DNA of 64,000 nucleotides, from assembly GCA_045120135.1 (NCBI GenBank), contig JBGVEN010000015.1, positions 1 to 64,000 on the forward strand, in the 5' to 3' direction. Positions 24,942 through 32,608 of this stretch are shown piece by piece. This DNA is from SIG440 sp045120135 (GTDB lineage: Bacteria > Bacillota > Clostridia > Monoglobales > Monoglobaceae). The stretch's first letter is position 1; the number at the start of each line of letters is the position of its first letter. The notes under the pieces were generated by a model. The model was not told the origin of the DNA. It did not search any database and worked only from the letters and a program-made list of their open reading frames with translations. Made by a program: the position numbers and the translations under genes.

Positions 24942-25541
24942 TTACTTGCCCAGCACATTTGCTGTCATAAAGCTTTTACGGTGAACATCGGTTACGCCGT
25001 ATTTTCGAATAGCTTCCATATGCACCTTAGTTCCGTAGCCTTTATGCTTTTTAAAGCCATATTCGGGGTATTTTTCGTCCAATTCTTCCATCAATCTATC
25101 TCGGCTTACCTTTGCTAAGATTGATGCTGCAGCAATTGATTGAGACTTTGCATCGCCCTTAATTACATAACGGTACGGAATGTCGTACGGAATATTGTCG
25201 TTACCGTCGACTATAACAAAATCCGCCTTTTGTCTGAGGTTTTCCACTGCGTTATGCATTGCGAGTGCAGTTGCCTGACGTATATTGATATCATCAATTA
25301 CATCGGGATAAACAAATTCAACAGCATAGGCAACTGCAATCTCTTTAATTTCATCAAACAGCATATCACGTTTTTTTGCAGAGAGCTTTTTCGAATCATT
25401 TACACCCTCAATAACCGCATCCTTTGGCAAGATTACTGCTGCTGCACAAACCGGACCTGCAAGCGGACCTCTGCCTGCTTCATCTATACCGGCAATAAAA
25501 TTATATCCTTCCAGATAAAGTTCGTTTTCGATTTCTTTCAT
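24942..25541 (-). CDS. rnhB: Ribonuclease HII
   Basis: Removes ribonucleotides from DNA. It has 199 residues from the ATG at 25541, about the family's size. The catalytic core GIDEAGRGPLAGPV lies near the N-terminus, with FVIVDGND, KGDAKSQSIAAASILAKV and KHKGYGTK further on. A longer in-frame reading adds 16 residues that resemble no RNase HII. It sits between rbgA and yraN, a conserved order in Firmicutes. A hairpin with an AAAGCAG stem at 25565-25600 lies just upstream. Confidence 0.94.
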   Translation of the reverse strand: MKEIENELYLEGYNFIAGIDEAGRGPLAGPVCAAAVILPKDAVIEGVNDSKKLSAKKRDMLFDEIKEIAVAYAVEFVYPDVIDDINIRQATALAMHNAVENLRQKADFVIVDGNDNIPYDIPYRYVIKGDAKSQSIAAASILAKVSRDRLMEELDEKYPEYGFKKHKGYGTKVHMEAIRKYGVTDVHRKSFMTANVLGK

Positions 25542-25606
25542 ATCTTCCACATCCTTTTTAAAGAGAAAGCAGATATATGTTTTGGGCATATACCTGCTTT
25601 GATGTC

Positions 25607-26461
25607 TTACTTGCTTGGTAATTCAAGTGTTATCTTACCTATTTTAGCGGCACGGAATTCGTCCAATATAAGGTTTGATGCTCTGAGCGTATCTATATTT
25701 CCTCCCGACACAATACAGCCTCTCTTTTTGCCGATAAGCTCAAGAAGTTCAAAATCATCAAGATTTTCGGTGTCTTCCGTAATTTTATAGCGTTCTTCAA
25801 GCAGTTCCCAATAATTTTGGCGAAGATACCCAATCAAGAAGTATGCAAGCTCCTCAATATCCATAATTTCGTCCTTTATACCGCCGGTAAATGCAATCCT
25901 TCTGCCAACCTCGGGATCTTCGAATTTGGGCCACAAGATACCGGGTGTATCAAGAATTTCGTACTTTCCCGCAACCTTAATCCATTGCTTTGCAGTTGTA
26001 ACACCCGGTCTGTCACCGGTTTTTGCAGCCGCTCTGCCGGAAAGTCTGTTTATAAACGAGGACTTACCTACATTTGGAATACCTACAACAAGCATTTTTA
26101 TTGCACGCCTTTGCATTCCTTTTTGACGTTCCCGTTCCAGCTTTTCTGCAAGTACCTTTTCAATTGCAGCATCAAGATTTTTAAGACCTTTACCCGACTG
26201 ACTGTCGGCAAGAATAACAGCAATACCTTTTTGCTCAAAGTAGCTGAGCCACTTGGCATTTGCGTTACTGTCCGCAATATCTGCTTTGTTAAGCACAAGA
26301 ACTCTCGGTCTTGACCCGACAATTCTGTCAATTTCGGGGTTCCGTGATGACAACGGAAGTCTTGCATCGACAAGCTCAATAACAACATCTACCAATTTAA
26401 GGCTGTCTGTAATCAGCCTTCGAGTTTTTGCCATATGCCCCGGAAACCATTGTATCTGCAT
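25607..26461 (-). CDS. rbgA: Ribosome biogenesis GTPase A
   Basis: A late 50S-subunit assembly GTPase of 284 residues with circularly permuted G motifs. G4 (LNKADIAD) comes first, then G1 (GIPNVGKSSFINRL), G2 and G3 (DTPG). The N-terminal QWFPGHMAKTRR is the family signature and the C-terminal domain binds rRNA. It is part of the rplS-lepB-rbgA-rnhB-yraN cluster typical of Firmicutes. Confidence 0.96.
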   Translation of the reverse strand: MQIQWFPGHMAKTRRLITDSLKLVDVVIELVDARLPLSSRNPEIDRIVGSRPRVLVLNKADIADSNANAKWLSYFEQKGIAVILADSQSGKGLKNLDAAIEKVLAEKLERERQKGMQRRAIKMLVVGIPNVGKSSFINRLSGRAAAKTGDRPGVTTAKQWIKVAGKYEILDTPGILWPKFEDPEVGRRIAFTGGIKDEIMDIEELAYFLIGYLRQNYWELLEERYKITEDTENLDDFELLELIGKKRGCIVSGGNIDTLRASNLILDEFRAAKIGKITLELPSK

Positions 26462-26477
26462 AATCTACCTCTTGAAT

Positions 26478-27164
26478 CTATTCGTAATCATAGTCAACTG
26501 TTCCAAGCTGGTTAAGTGGCCAGAATCTAAATGTAGCGTGACCTATAAGCTCGTCAACCGGAATCGGACCTATTTCACGGCTATCCTTGCTGTAGTTACG
26601 ATTATCACCCATTGCAAAGAAGTAACCGTCTTCAATTACAAGCGGTTTTTCCTTACTAAAGTTCTCTGTAATCATCATAAGACTGATATATGAACCCATA
26701 AGTCTTGTTGGCTCATTTATATAAGGTTCTTCAATAACCTCTCCGTTTACATACACATCGCCGGTTGCAAAATCTATATAGAGAGTGTCGCCTGCTGTTG
26801 CAATTACACGTTTAATGTATGGTCTGCCGGGGTCTGATGCCGGTTCAAAAATTACCACATCACCTTTTTGGGGCTTATATGCCACTTTATTTACATAAAG
26901 CCGGTCAGCATTCTGGAGCGTAGGCTCCATTGATTCGCCCTGAACCTTGGCAAGAGTAAGCACATAACTTTTAAGCAAAAATGCTACTATAAACGCAATA
27001 ACAATAGCCTGCACCCATTCCCACACTTCTTTCTTCCAATTGTATTTAGGGGCTGCTGTTTCTGCCACTTCACCCTCAAGTGCGGCATCTACTGCGGTCT
27101 CATCCACTTCATTTTCCGGCATTTCGGTGTTATCATCCAAATTCTTGTTTTCAAATTCTTCCAT
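26478..27164 (-). CDS. lepB: Signal peptidase I
   Basis: A membrane-bound serine protease that removes signal peptides from exported proteins. It has 228 residues. An unusually acidic cytoplasmic N-terminus (about 1-40) is followed by one membrane span (about 50-70). The catalytic Ser is at about 78 in GESMEP and the catalytic Lys at about 118 in PYIKRVIATAGD. The box E region GDNRNYSKDSREIG follows. It is located between rplS and rbgA, the usual Clostridial order. Confidence 0.95.
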   Translation of the reverse strand: MEEFENKNLDDNTEMPENEVDETAVDAALEGEVAETAAPKYNWKKEVWEWVQAIVIAFIVAFLLKSYVLTLAKVQGESMEPTLQNADRLYVNKVAYKPQKGDVVIFEPASDPGRPYIKRVIATAGDTLYIDFATGDVYVNGEVIEEPYINEPTRLMGSYISLMMITENFSKEKPLVIEDGYFFAMGDNRNYSKDSREIGPIPVDELIGHATFRFWPLNQLGTVDYDYE

Positions 27165-27192
27165 ATTTACACAACCTTTGCATTAATATGAA

Positions 27193-27225
27193 TATGGCAG
27201 GTATTATCACATAATACCCGCCATA
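27193..27225 (-). terminator. Hairpin between rplS and lepB
   Basis: A long inverted repeat (15 bases per arm, TATGGCAGGTATTAT and ATAATACCCGCCATA) with a 3-base loop. There is only a weak T-rich tail on the minus strand. It probably acts as a partial terminator or RNA-stability element between rplS and the lepB group. Confidence 0.5.
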
Positions 27226-27233
27226 CTGGTTTG

Positions 27234-27575
27234 TTAAATCTTCTCTTTAACTTTTGCTGCCTTACCAACTCTGTCACGGAGATAGTAGAGCTTAGCGCGT
27301 CTAACCTTACCGCGTCTTGTAACTTCGATACGGTCAATGTTGGGTGAGTTAACAGGGAAAGTCTTTTCAACACCAACGCCGTAAGAAATTCTTCTTACTG
27401 TGAAGGTTTCACGGATACCGCCGTGGTTCTTCTTGATGATTGTTCCTTCGAACATCTGAATTCTTTCTCTGTTACCTTCCTTTACCTTAACATATACGCG
27501 AACTGTGTCACCGATGTTAAGCTGGGGAAGATCTGTTCTAATCTGTTCCTGAGTGATCTGGTCTAAAATGTTCAT
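27234..27575 (-). CDS. rplS: 50S ribosomal protein L19
   Basis: Ribosomal protein at the 30S-50S interface, 113 residues. It has the expected start (MNILDQITQEQIRTDLP). The family body contains GDTVRVYVKVKEGNRERIQMFEG, IKKNHGGIRETFTVR and the basic C-terminal RRGKVRRAKLYYLRDRVGKAAKVKE. The ATG follows AAAGGAAG. A longer in-frame reading is ruled out because all L19 proteins begin here. It has its own promoter and leader. Confidence 0.97.
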   Translation of the reverse strand: MNILDQITQEQIRTDLPQLNIGDTVRVYVKVKEGNRERIQMFEGTIIKKNHGGIRETFTVRRISYGVGVEKTFPVNSPNIDRIEVTRRGKVRRAKLYYLRDRVGKAAKVKEKI

Positions 27576-27589
27576 AATTTTCTTCCTTT

Positions 27590-27660
27590 CTATTTCAGGT
27601 TTTCGTGCCATATTGCTTCCAGATAAGCAATAAGCAGAGGACTACCCATAATCAACTCAT
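27590..27660 (-). promoter_or_regulatory. Probable L19 autoregulatory leader
   Basis: The rplS transcript has about 80 bases of leader with a strong TATTGCTT/AAGCAATA hairpin (27611-27632). On the minus strand it is preceded by GGTAGTCCTCTGC and followed by GGCACGAAA. Firmicute rplS genes often carry such a leader. I assign it by position and these features, not by a covariance search. Confidence 0.45.
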
Positions 27661-27662
27661 AA

Positions 27663-27691
27663 AGTATATCACACTTTTTTCCAAAATGCAA
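27663..27691 (-). promoter_or_regulatory. Promoter of rplS
   Basis: TTGCAT (27686-27691), 17 bases, TATACT (27663-27668) on the minus strand, followed by the leader. Confidence 0.75.
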
Positions 27692-27715
27692 GTATTTTTT
27701 TCAAAAATTTTAAAA

Positions 27716-29563
27716 TTAATAATTATAAGCTGCAGTTCTTCCCTCGCTGGATATTACAACCGGCTTGCGGCTCTCGAACTTCAAACAGAAACGAACTCCA
27801 GTGCGGAGTGTTTTTTCAGGATAATTGTTTGCAAATTCCTGAACAGGATTATCGTCTGATTCATCAAGCTTTGCAACATTGATACGGCGCATACCGCTAA
27901 CCGAATATCTTAGTCTGTTGTGAGTTTTTCCATCTTCGTAATAAATGGTCATATACACATCTGCCGGCCATACGGTGTTAAGAAGCGTAAATATACAATC
28001 TTCTCCTTCATTTACAACGATATCATTAAAGTACCAGATACGCGAACCAAGACTGCCAAGACCGTCCTCAACCATTTTCTCAAGATGTCTTTTGCCATTG
28101 GGATTGGGATAATACGGCAGTTTAAGGGTTAATTCCTCTTCGGTAAAGCGTTTGCCCGCAAAAAACTCTTTTACATTTAACTCACAGCACAGATGATAAT
28201 TCTCAACACGATGAATATTTCTTGTAAAGCAATCATCATCAAAGCACGTTGCAAGGCAAACATCGGGATCAACTGCATCATAGCCTTTAACGGTTCCGCC
28301 GGTAAAGCCATGATGAGGAATCTGCAGTATGTCTGCTTTGAGATAGCTTCCATATCGTTCAACCAGCTTGCCCGTTTCAAAATATCCGTCACCAAACCAC
28401 ATAATCACCTGACCTTCAATGGTCATTTTGGTTATAAGTGATAACGAGTTACCTTCTGCCACAGGAGTTCTGGCAACATCGTCGGGGCACGAAAGAATCT
28501 CGCACAGAGCATTACCTATCATGAAGCTTTGACCCGTATGCGGACAATATACATCTATGTTACCGTCTTTTATGTAGTCAGCAATTTTGACCATATACTC
28601 TCTGTCGCTTATTTCCCATCTTTTACTTTTCCAGAATGAACCAGGGTACATTTTTTCAAAATAGTCATTGGGGCTACAGAAGTTATACAGCACTTTTTCA
28701 ATAACAACCGCATCTTTATACTTTTCGTAAAATCTTGCAAAGCACCAGAAGTGATCACAGTGTGCATGAGTTAAGAACCAAGCCGCAATTATCGGTTTTT
28801 CGTCATCACCCTTCTGCTCGTTCAGGCACTTCATAAGCTTGTCAACATCGCGTTCATAATGCCAGCCGCCGTCAAATATAATAAATCTGCCATCTGAAAG
28901 ACGGACAATTTCAGAAATTCCAAAGTCAGAAAGGTTAATCTGAGTTACAAGGCTGTCAACCTTTTTTGCTCTTGTTGTGTCATTGAAGGTGAGATACGCT
29001 GAATTCTTTTCCGCTACTATACGCATCTCAGAAACCGCTGGATAATAGCTGAGATATACAGCATTACCGTCTTTCTTTAATGCGATAAAAGTGCTACCTC
29101 CATATGTACGGGATTGTGCAACTTCATAGCCCATACTTTCAATCTTTTTGGTATAATCATTAAAGTCATTTTCCGAGGTATGAATTACTGATACAACACT
29201 TGAATCATCATTTTCCTTTTCTGCAAACTCAACAATACCAAAATCAACTTGGGGAATTTCAAACGGAGTGTTGTAGCAAGCCATTTTTCCGCTTTGCTTA
29301 ACATACATCGCCTTCCATTGAGGATAATAGCTTACAAATACCGCCTCTTCATTCCTTAAAAATGTTCTGAACGGACTTCCGCCATAAAAGAGGTTTTCTG
29401 TTTCCTTAAAGCCATCACCTTTAAGAGTCTCAAGATATTCAAGATGCTCGTCATTTGTTATAGGTGAAACTCGGGTAACTGTATATTCACCATTTTTTTC
29501 AAGACTTTCAACTTCCCCGTATTTACAATCAGGGATATTAAACTTACCTTCAAAACTTACCAT
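27716..29563 (-). CDS. Metallo-beta-lactamase-fold hydrolase with duplicated N-terminal domain
   Basis: A 615-residue protein with no signal peptide. Residues 1-100 and 101-197 are two copies of a small domain. Each begins F.IP...FG.VE and ends with a YLSYYP/FVSYYP strand and a tail. An MBL-fold domain follows. Its zinc motif HAHCDH is at 266-271, with a later metal Asp in WFGDGYFE and His in IPHHGF. A C-terminal beta domain ends the protein. It is 12 bases from a shorter paralogue. The HxHxDH site implies a metal-dependent hydrolase. The substrate cannot be told; nothing suggests a beta-lactam. ComEC-like or phosphodiester hydrolase families are the nearest general matches I can name. Confidence 0.8.
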   Translation of the reverse strand: MVSFEGKFNIPDCKYGEVESLEKNGEYTVTRVSPITNDEHLEYLETLKGDGFKETENLFYGGSPFRTFLRNEEAVFVSYYPQWKAMYVKQSGKMACYNTPFEIPQVDFGIVEFAEKENDDSSVVSVIHTSENDFNDYTKKIESMGYEVAQSRTYGGSTFIALKKDGNAVYLSYYPAVSEMRIVAEKNSAYLTFNDTTRAKKVDSLVTQINLSDFGISEIVRLSDGRFIIFDGGWHYERDVDKLMKCLNEQKGDDEKPIIAAWFLTHAHCDHFWCFARFYEKYKDAVVIEKVLYNFCSPNDYFEKMYPGSFWKSKRWEISDREYMVKIADYIKDGNIDVYCPHTGQSFMIGNALCEILSCPDDVARTPVAEGNSLSLITKMTIEGQVIMWFGDGYFETGKLVERYGSYLKADILQIPHHGFTGGTVKGYDAVDPDVCLATCFDDDCFTRNIHRVENYHLCCELNVKEFFAGKRFTEEELTLKLPYYPNPNGKRHLEKMVEDGLGSLGSRIWYFNDIVVNEGEDCIFTLLNTVWPADVYMTIYYEDGKTHNRLRYSVSGMRRINVAKLDESDDNPVQEFANNYPEKTLRTGVRFCLKFESRKPVVISSEGRTAAYNY

Positions 29564-29575
29564 AATAATTCTCCT

Positions 29576-31153
29576 TTAATAATGATAAACTTCCTTGCCG
29601 TTGTCCGAGGATACAATAATCGGGGATAAACAGCTTACTTTTGCACAGAATTTTTCACCTATCTTAATTTCACGGTGTCTCTTGTTTCTTCGATTATAAT
29701 ATACAGGATTGTTTTCATCAAGGTCAAGTCTGCTAAAATTAAAGATCTTTCGCTGATATGACGAAACATCAACCTTGATTTCCTCAATGTAATCTGCCCC
29801 GTTTTCAAAAATAAGGTCAATGTAAACAGTGCGGTTGCCTGCTGCTGGATTTATTATATTTAATATACAATCAGCATTATCATTAACCTCAAGTCCATCA
29901 AAGTACCAGATTCTTGCTCCTAAACTTCCCATTCCATCTTTAATTGCTTCATCGAGCTTTTTTCTGCCATTTTTTGACGGTTCATATGGGATGGTAATTG
30001 TTATATCTTCATTGCTATATTTTCTGCCACACAGGAACTCTTCTACATTAAGATTTTTAAGAAGATGTACATTATCCTCTTTGTGCATATTCATTTTTGC
30101 AAACATATCACAATCAAAGGTTGGCGCAAGGCAAATTCTTGGGTCAACCGCATTATAACCTTCAATTGTTCCGCCTATAAAGCCGTGGTGCGGAAGCTGC
30201 ATTATATCCGATTTAAGATAGATACCGAAGCGTTCTACCAATTTCGCCGGCTCAAAATACCCGTCTGTCATCCAAAGAATTGTTTGGCCCTCAATCGTCA
30301 TTTTAATTATCAACGAAAGGGGGTTTCCATCAATTGTGGGGTACCTCAATGTATCATCAGGTGACGAGAGAATTTCACAAAATGCATTGCCGATTTTATA
30401 GCTTTGTCCCGAATGCGGACAGTATACATCTGCACCGGATTCCTCGGCATATTTATAAAGGCGGTTCATAAAATCAACATTGTCTCCACCGCTTGTTACT
30501 TCAAATGCGGAGGTTTTCATCTGCTCAATATATTCCTCTGTTACCGAAGGAAAGTTAAACAATATCTTTTCAATTACTACATCGTTTTTATACTTCTCAT
30601 AGAATGTAACAAAGCACCAGTAATGGTCACAATGTGGATGCGACAAAAACCACGCAGCAATCACCGGTTTCTTACCACCTGTACGTTCTTTAAGGCAATT
30701 CATCAGTTTGTCTGCCTCAATCTCCCAATGCCAGCCGCCATCTATTATTATAAATCTGCCGTCCGAAAGTTGAATTACATAGGATATACCAAAATCCTCA
30801 AGATTAATCTGGGTTATCGTTGTGGGAAAAATTTTATCGCCGGCATTATCGCTGTAATTTATGTATTTTGAATTACGCTCTGTTACAATCCTCATTTCGG
30901 AAATTGACGGATAGTAACATATGTAAACTGCATTATTGCCTAATTTAAATGCATAAAAACAATTGTCCCCCATAATCCTTTTTTCAAACAATAAAAAGCC
31001 CTCTGATTCAAGTTTTTGGATATACTCTACGAATTGTTCTGTTGTTACATTGCAAACCGAGATAAAGCATGCATTATCGTTCTCGTTTTCCGAGGCTTCA
31101 ACTATACCAAAGGCAATTGGTGGAATGTTAAATCGTGTTTTTAACTCTGACAT
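29576..31153 (-). CDS. Metallo-beta-lactamase-fold hydrolase, paralogue with single N-terminal domain
   Basis: A 525-residue paralogue of the gene immediately downstream. It has one copy of the N-terminal domain (about 8-100: FNIPPIAFGIVEASE to YYPSISEMRIVTERNSKY). The MBL domain has HPHCDH at 172-177, WMTDGYFEPAK and LPHHGF, and there is a related C-terminal region. The two proteins align over their whole shared length, so this is a tandem duplication. The two differ by gain or loss of one N-terminal copy. Function unknown beyond metallo-hydrolase. Start is ATG after AAAGGAGAATTG. Confidence 0.8.
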   Translation of the reverse strand: MSELKTRFNIPPIAFGIVEASENENDNACFISVCNVTTEQFVEYIQKLESEGFLLFEKRIMGDNCFYAFKLGNNAVYICYYPSISEMRIVTERNSKYINYSDNAGDKIFPTTITQINLEDFGISYVIQLSDGRFIIIDGGWHWEIEADKLMNCLKERTGGKKPVIAAWFLSHPHCDHYWCFVTFYEKYKNDVVIEKILFNFPSVTEEYIEQMKTSAFEVTSGGDNVDFMNRLYKYAEESGADVYCPHSGQSYKIGNAFCEILSSPDDTLRYPTIDGNPLSLIIKMTIEGQTILWMTDGYFEPAKLVERFGIYLKSDIMQLPHHGFIGGTIEGYNAVDPRICLAPTFDCDMFAKMNMHKEDNVHLLKNLNVEEFLCGRKYSNEDITITIPYEPSKNGRKKLDEAIKDGMGSLGARIWYFDGLEVNDNADCILNIINPAAGNRTVYIDLIFENGADYIEEIKVDVSSYQRKIFNFSRLDLDENNPVYYNRRNKRHREIKIGEKFCAKVSCLSPIIVSSDNGKEVYHY

Positions 31154-31250
31154 AACAATTCTCCTTTAATGTTATATTAACAACATAGCCGCGAATTTAC
31201 GGCAGATTTGACCGTGAATGTGCGGCTTTGCATTCAGTTTAAAAATATTC

Positions 31251-31658
31251 TTAATTCTTTTTGGGGTTAACAATATCACGCCAGTCAAGGTCGCCCCTGT
31301 CAAGACCACGAATAAGAACCTCCGCTGTTGCACTGTTTGTTGCAAGCGGAACATTATGAACATCGCACAAACGGAATAATGCAGAGACATCAGGCTCGTG
31401 AGGCTGGGCAGTAAGCGGATCTCTAAAAAACAGGACCAAATCAATTTCATTATATGCAATTCGTGCGCCTATCTGCTGATCTCCACCCTGAGGACCCGAA
31501 AGAAATAGATTAACATCCAATCCGGTTGCTTCTGAAATAAGACCGCCTGTTGTGCCGGTTGCGCAAAGGTTATGTTTACTGAGAATTCCTTTGTAGGCTA
31601 TGCAGAAGTCTACCATCAATTCCTTCTTTTTGTCGTGCGCAATTAATGCTATATTCAT
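31251..31658 (-). CDS. mgsA: Methylglyoxal synthase
   Basis: Converts dihydroxyacetone phosphate to methylglyoxal and phosphate, a bypass that relieves sugar-phosphate stress. It has 135 residues, the usual size. The phosphate-binding ATGTTGG and SGPQGGDQQIGARI motifs and the catalytic FFRDPLTAQPHEPD segment are all present. It is placed after minD as in other Clostridial mre-min clusters. Confidence 0.96.
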   Translation of the reverse strand: MNIALIAHDKKKELMVDFCIAYKGILSKHNLCATGTTGGLISEATGLDVNLFLSGPQGGDQQIGARIAYNEIDLVLFFRDPLTAQPHEPDVSALFRLCDVHNVPLATNSATAEVLIRGLDRGDLDWRDIVNPKKN

Positions 31659-31734
31659 TTTCTGACCCTCCTGATTAATTTTGATTTAGGGTTAAACCTT
31701 ATGAAGCTTGACTCTCCACGGCATATATACGGAT

Positions 31735-32523
31735 TTACCATTTTCTTTTAAATTTTGTTTTCCTGCGAAAAGCTGATTTCTTAAATTCTGCAAGTGGTAT
31801 GTTTTCGCCCGTAAGACGCTTTGAGATATTTTTAAATGCAAGCCCTGCAATAGACTTCGAATTCAAAATAACCGGTTCACCCTTGTTTGCAGATATTATA
31901 ACCTCTGTATCTTCAGGGATAACACCCATAAGGTCGATGTTAAGCTTTGCAATTATACTGTCAACTCCGGGCATTTCACCATTTTTTGTAAGTTCTGGAT
32001 AAATTCTGTTAATCACAAGAGTGTAGTCTGTTACCCCATAATTTTCAAGCAAGCCTACCACTCTGTCAGCGTCACGGATAGCAGAAGCCTCCGGCACTGT
32101 AAGGATAATTGCACGGTCTGCACAACGAATAGCATTTTTAAAGCCGTTGTCTATACCTGTGGGACAATCTATAATTACGTAATCAAAATCCTCTGCTAAG
32201 CTTTCGCACAAATCCTGAAGCTGCTCGGATGATACTAATTCTCTGTCACGCATCTGTGATGCCGGAAGCAAAAACAGATTTTCAGAATGCCTTTCTCTGA
32301 GCAATGCAGTTTCGAGAGAACATTCCTTGTTTAAAACATCCACAAGGTCGTATACGACTCGGTTTTCAAGACCTAATGCAATATCGAGATTTCTCAGCCC
32401 TATATCCGCATCCATCAAAACAACTTTATACCCAAGCTTTGCAAGGCCTAAGCCTATGTTTGCAGAAAATACAGTTTTGCCTACTCCGCCTTTACCGGAA
32501 GTTACAACTATTACCTGCGACAT
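31735..32523 (-). CDS. minD: Septum-site-determining ATPase MinD
   Basis: A membrane-cycling ATPase that positions cell division; 262 residues. It has the deviant Walker A GKGGVGKT near the N-terminus, DADIGLRNLD, and DYVIIDCPTGID. The C-terminal targeting tail is strongly basic (FKKSAFRRKTKFKRKW), with three spaced aromatic residues. It is less clearly amphipathic than the usual tail but could still bind membrane. No minC precedes it and no minE or rodA follows. That is unlike the common minC-minD-minE-rodA order. Confidence 0.93.
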   Translation of the reverse strand: MSQVIVVTSGKGGVGKTVFSANIGLGLAKLGYKVVLMDADIGLRNLDIALGLENRVVYDLVDVLNKECSLETALLRERHSENLFLLPASQMRDRELVSSEQLQDLCESLAEDFDYVIIDCPTGIDNGFKNAIRCADRAIILTVPEASAIRDADRVVGLLENYGVTDYTLVINRIYPELTKNGEMPGVDSIIAKLNIDLMGVIPEDTEVIISANKGEPVILNSKSIAGLAFKNISKRLTGENIPLAEFKKSAFRRKTKFKRKW

Positions 32524-32608
32524 TTGAAATCCTCCACAAACAACTATTTACATTATACTATCATAAAAACTCCGAAATGTCAAAGTAATATTTACTTTTT
32601 AATCAAAA

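Noticed and set aside
31735..31800. Frameshift in the MinD C-terminal tail
   Set aside because: The other two frames give no MinD-like amphipathic tail, and the visible tail is basic with spaced aromatics, so it can stand as a membrane tail.
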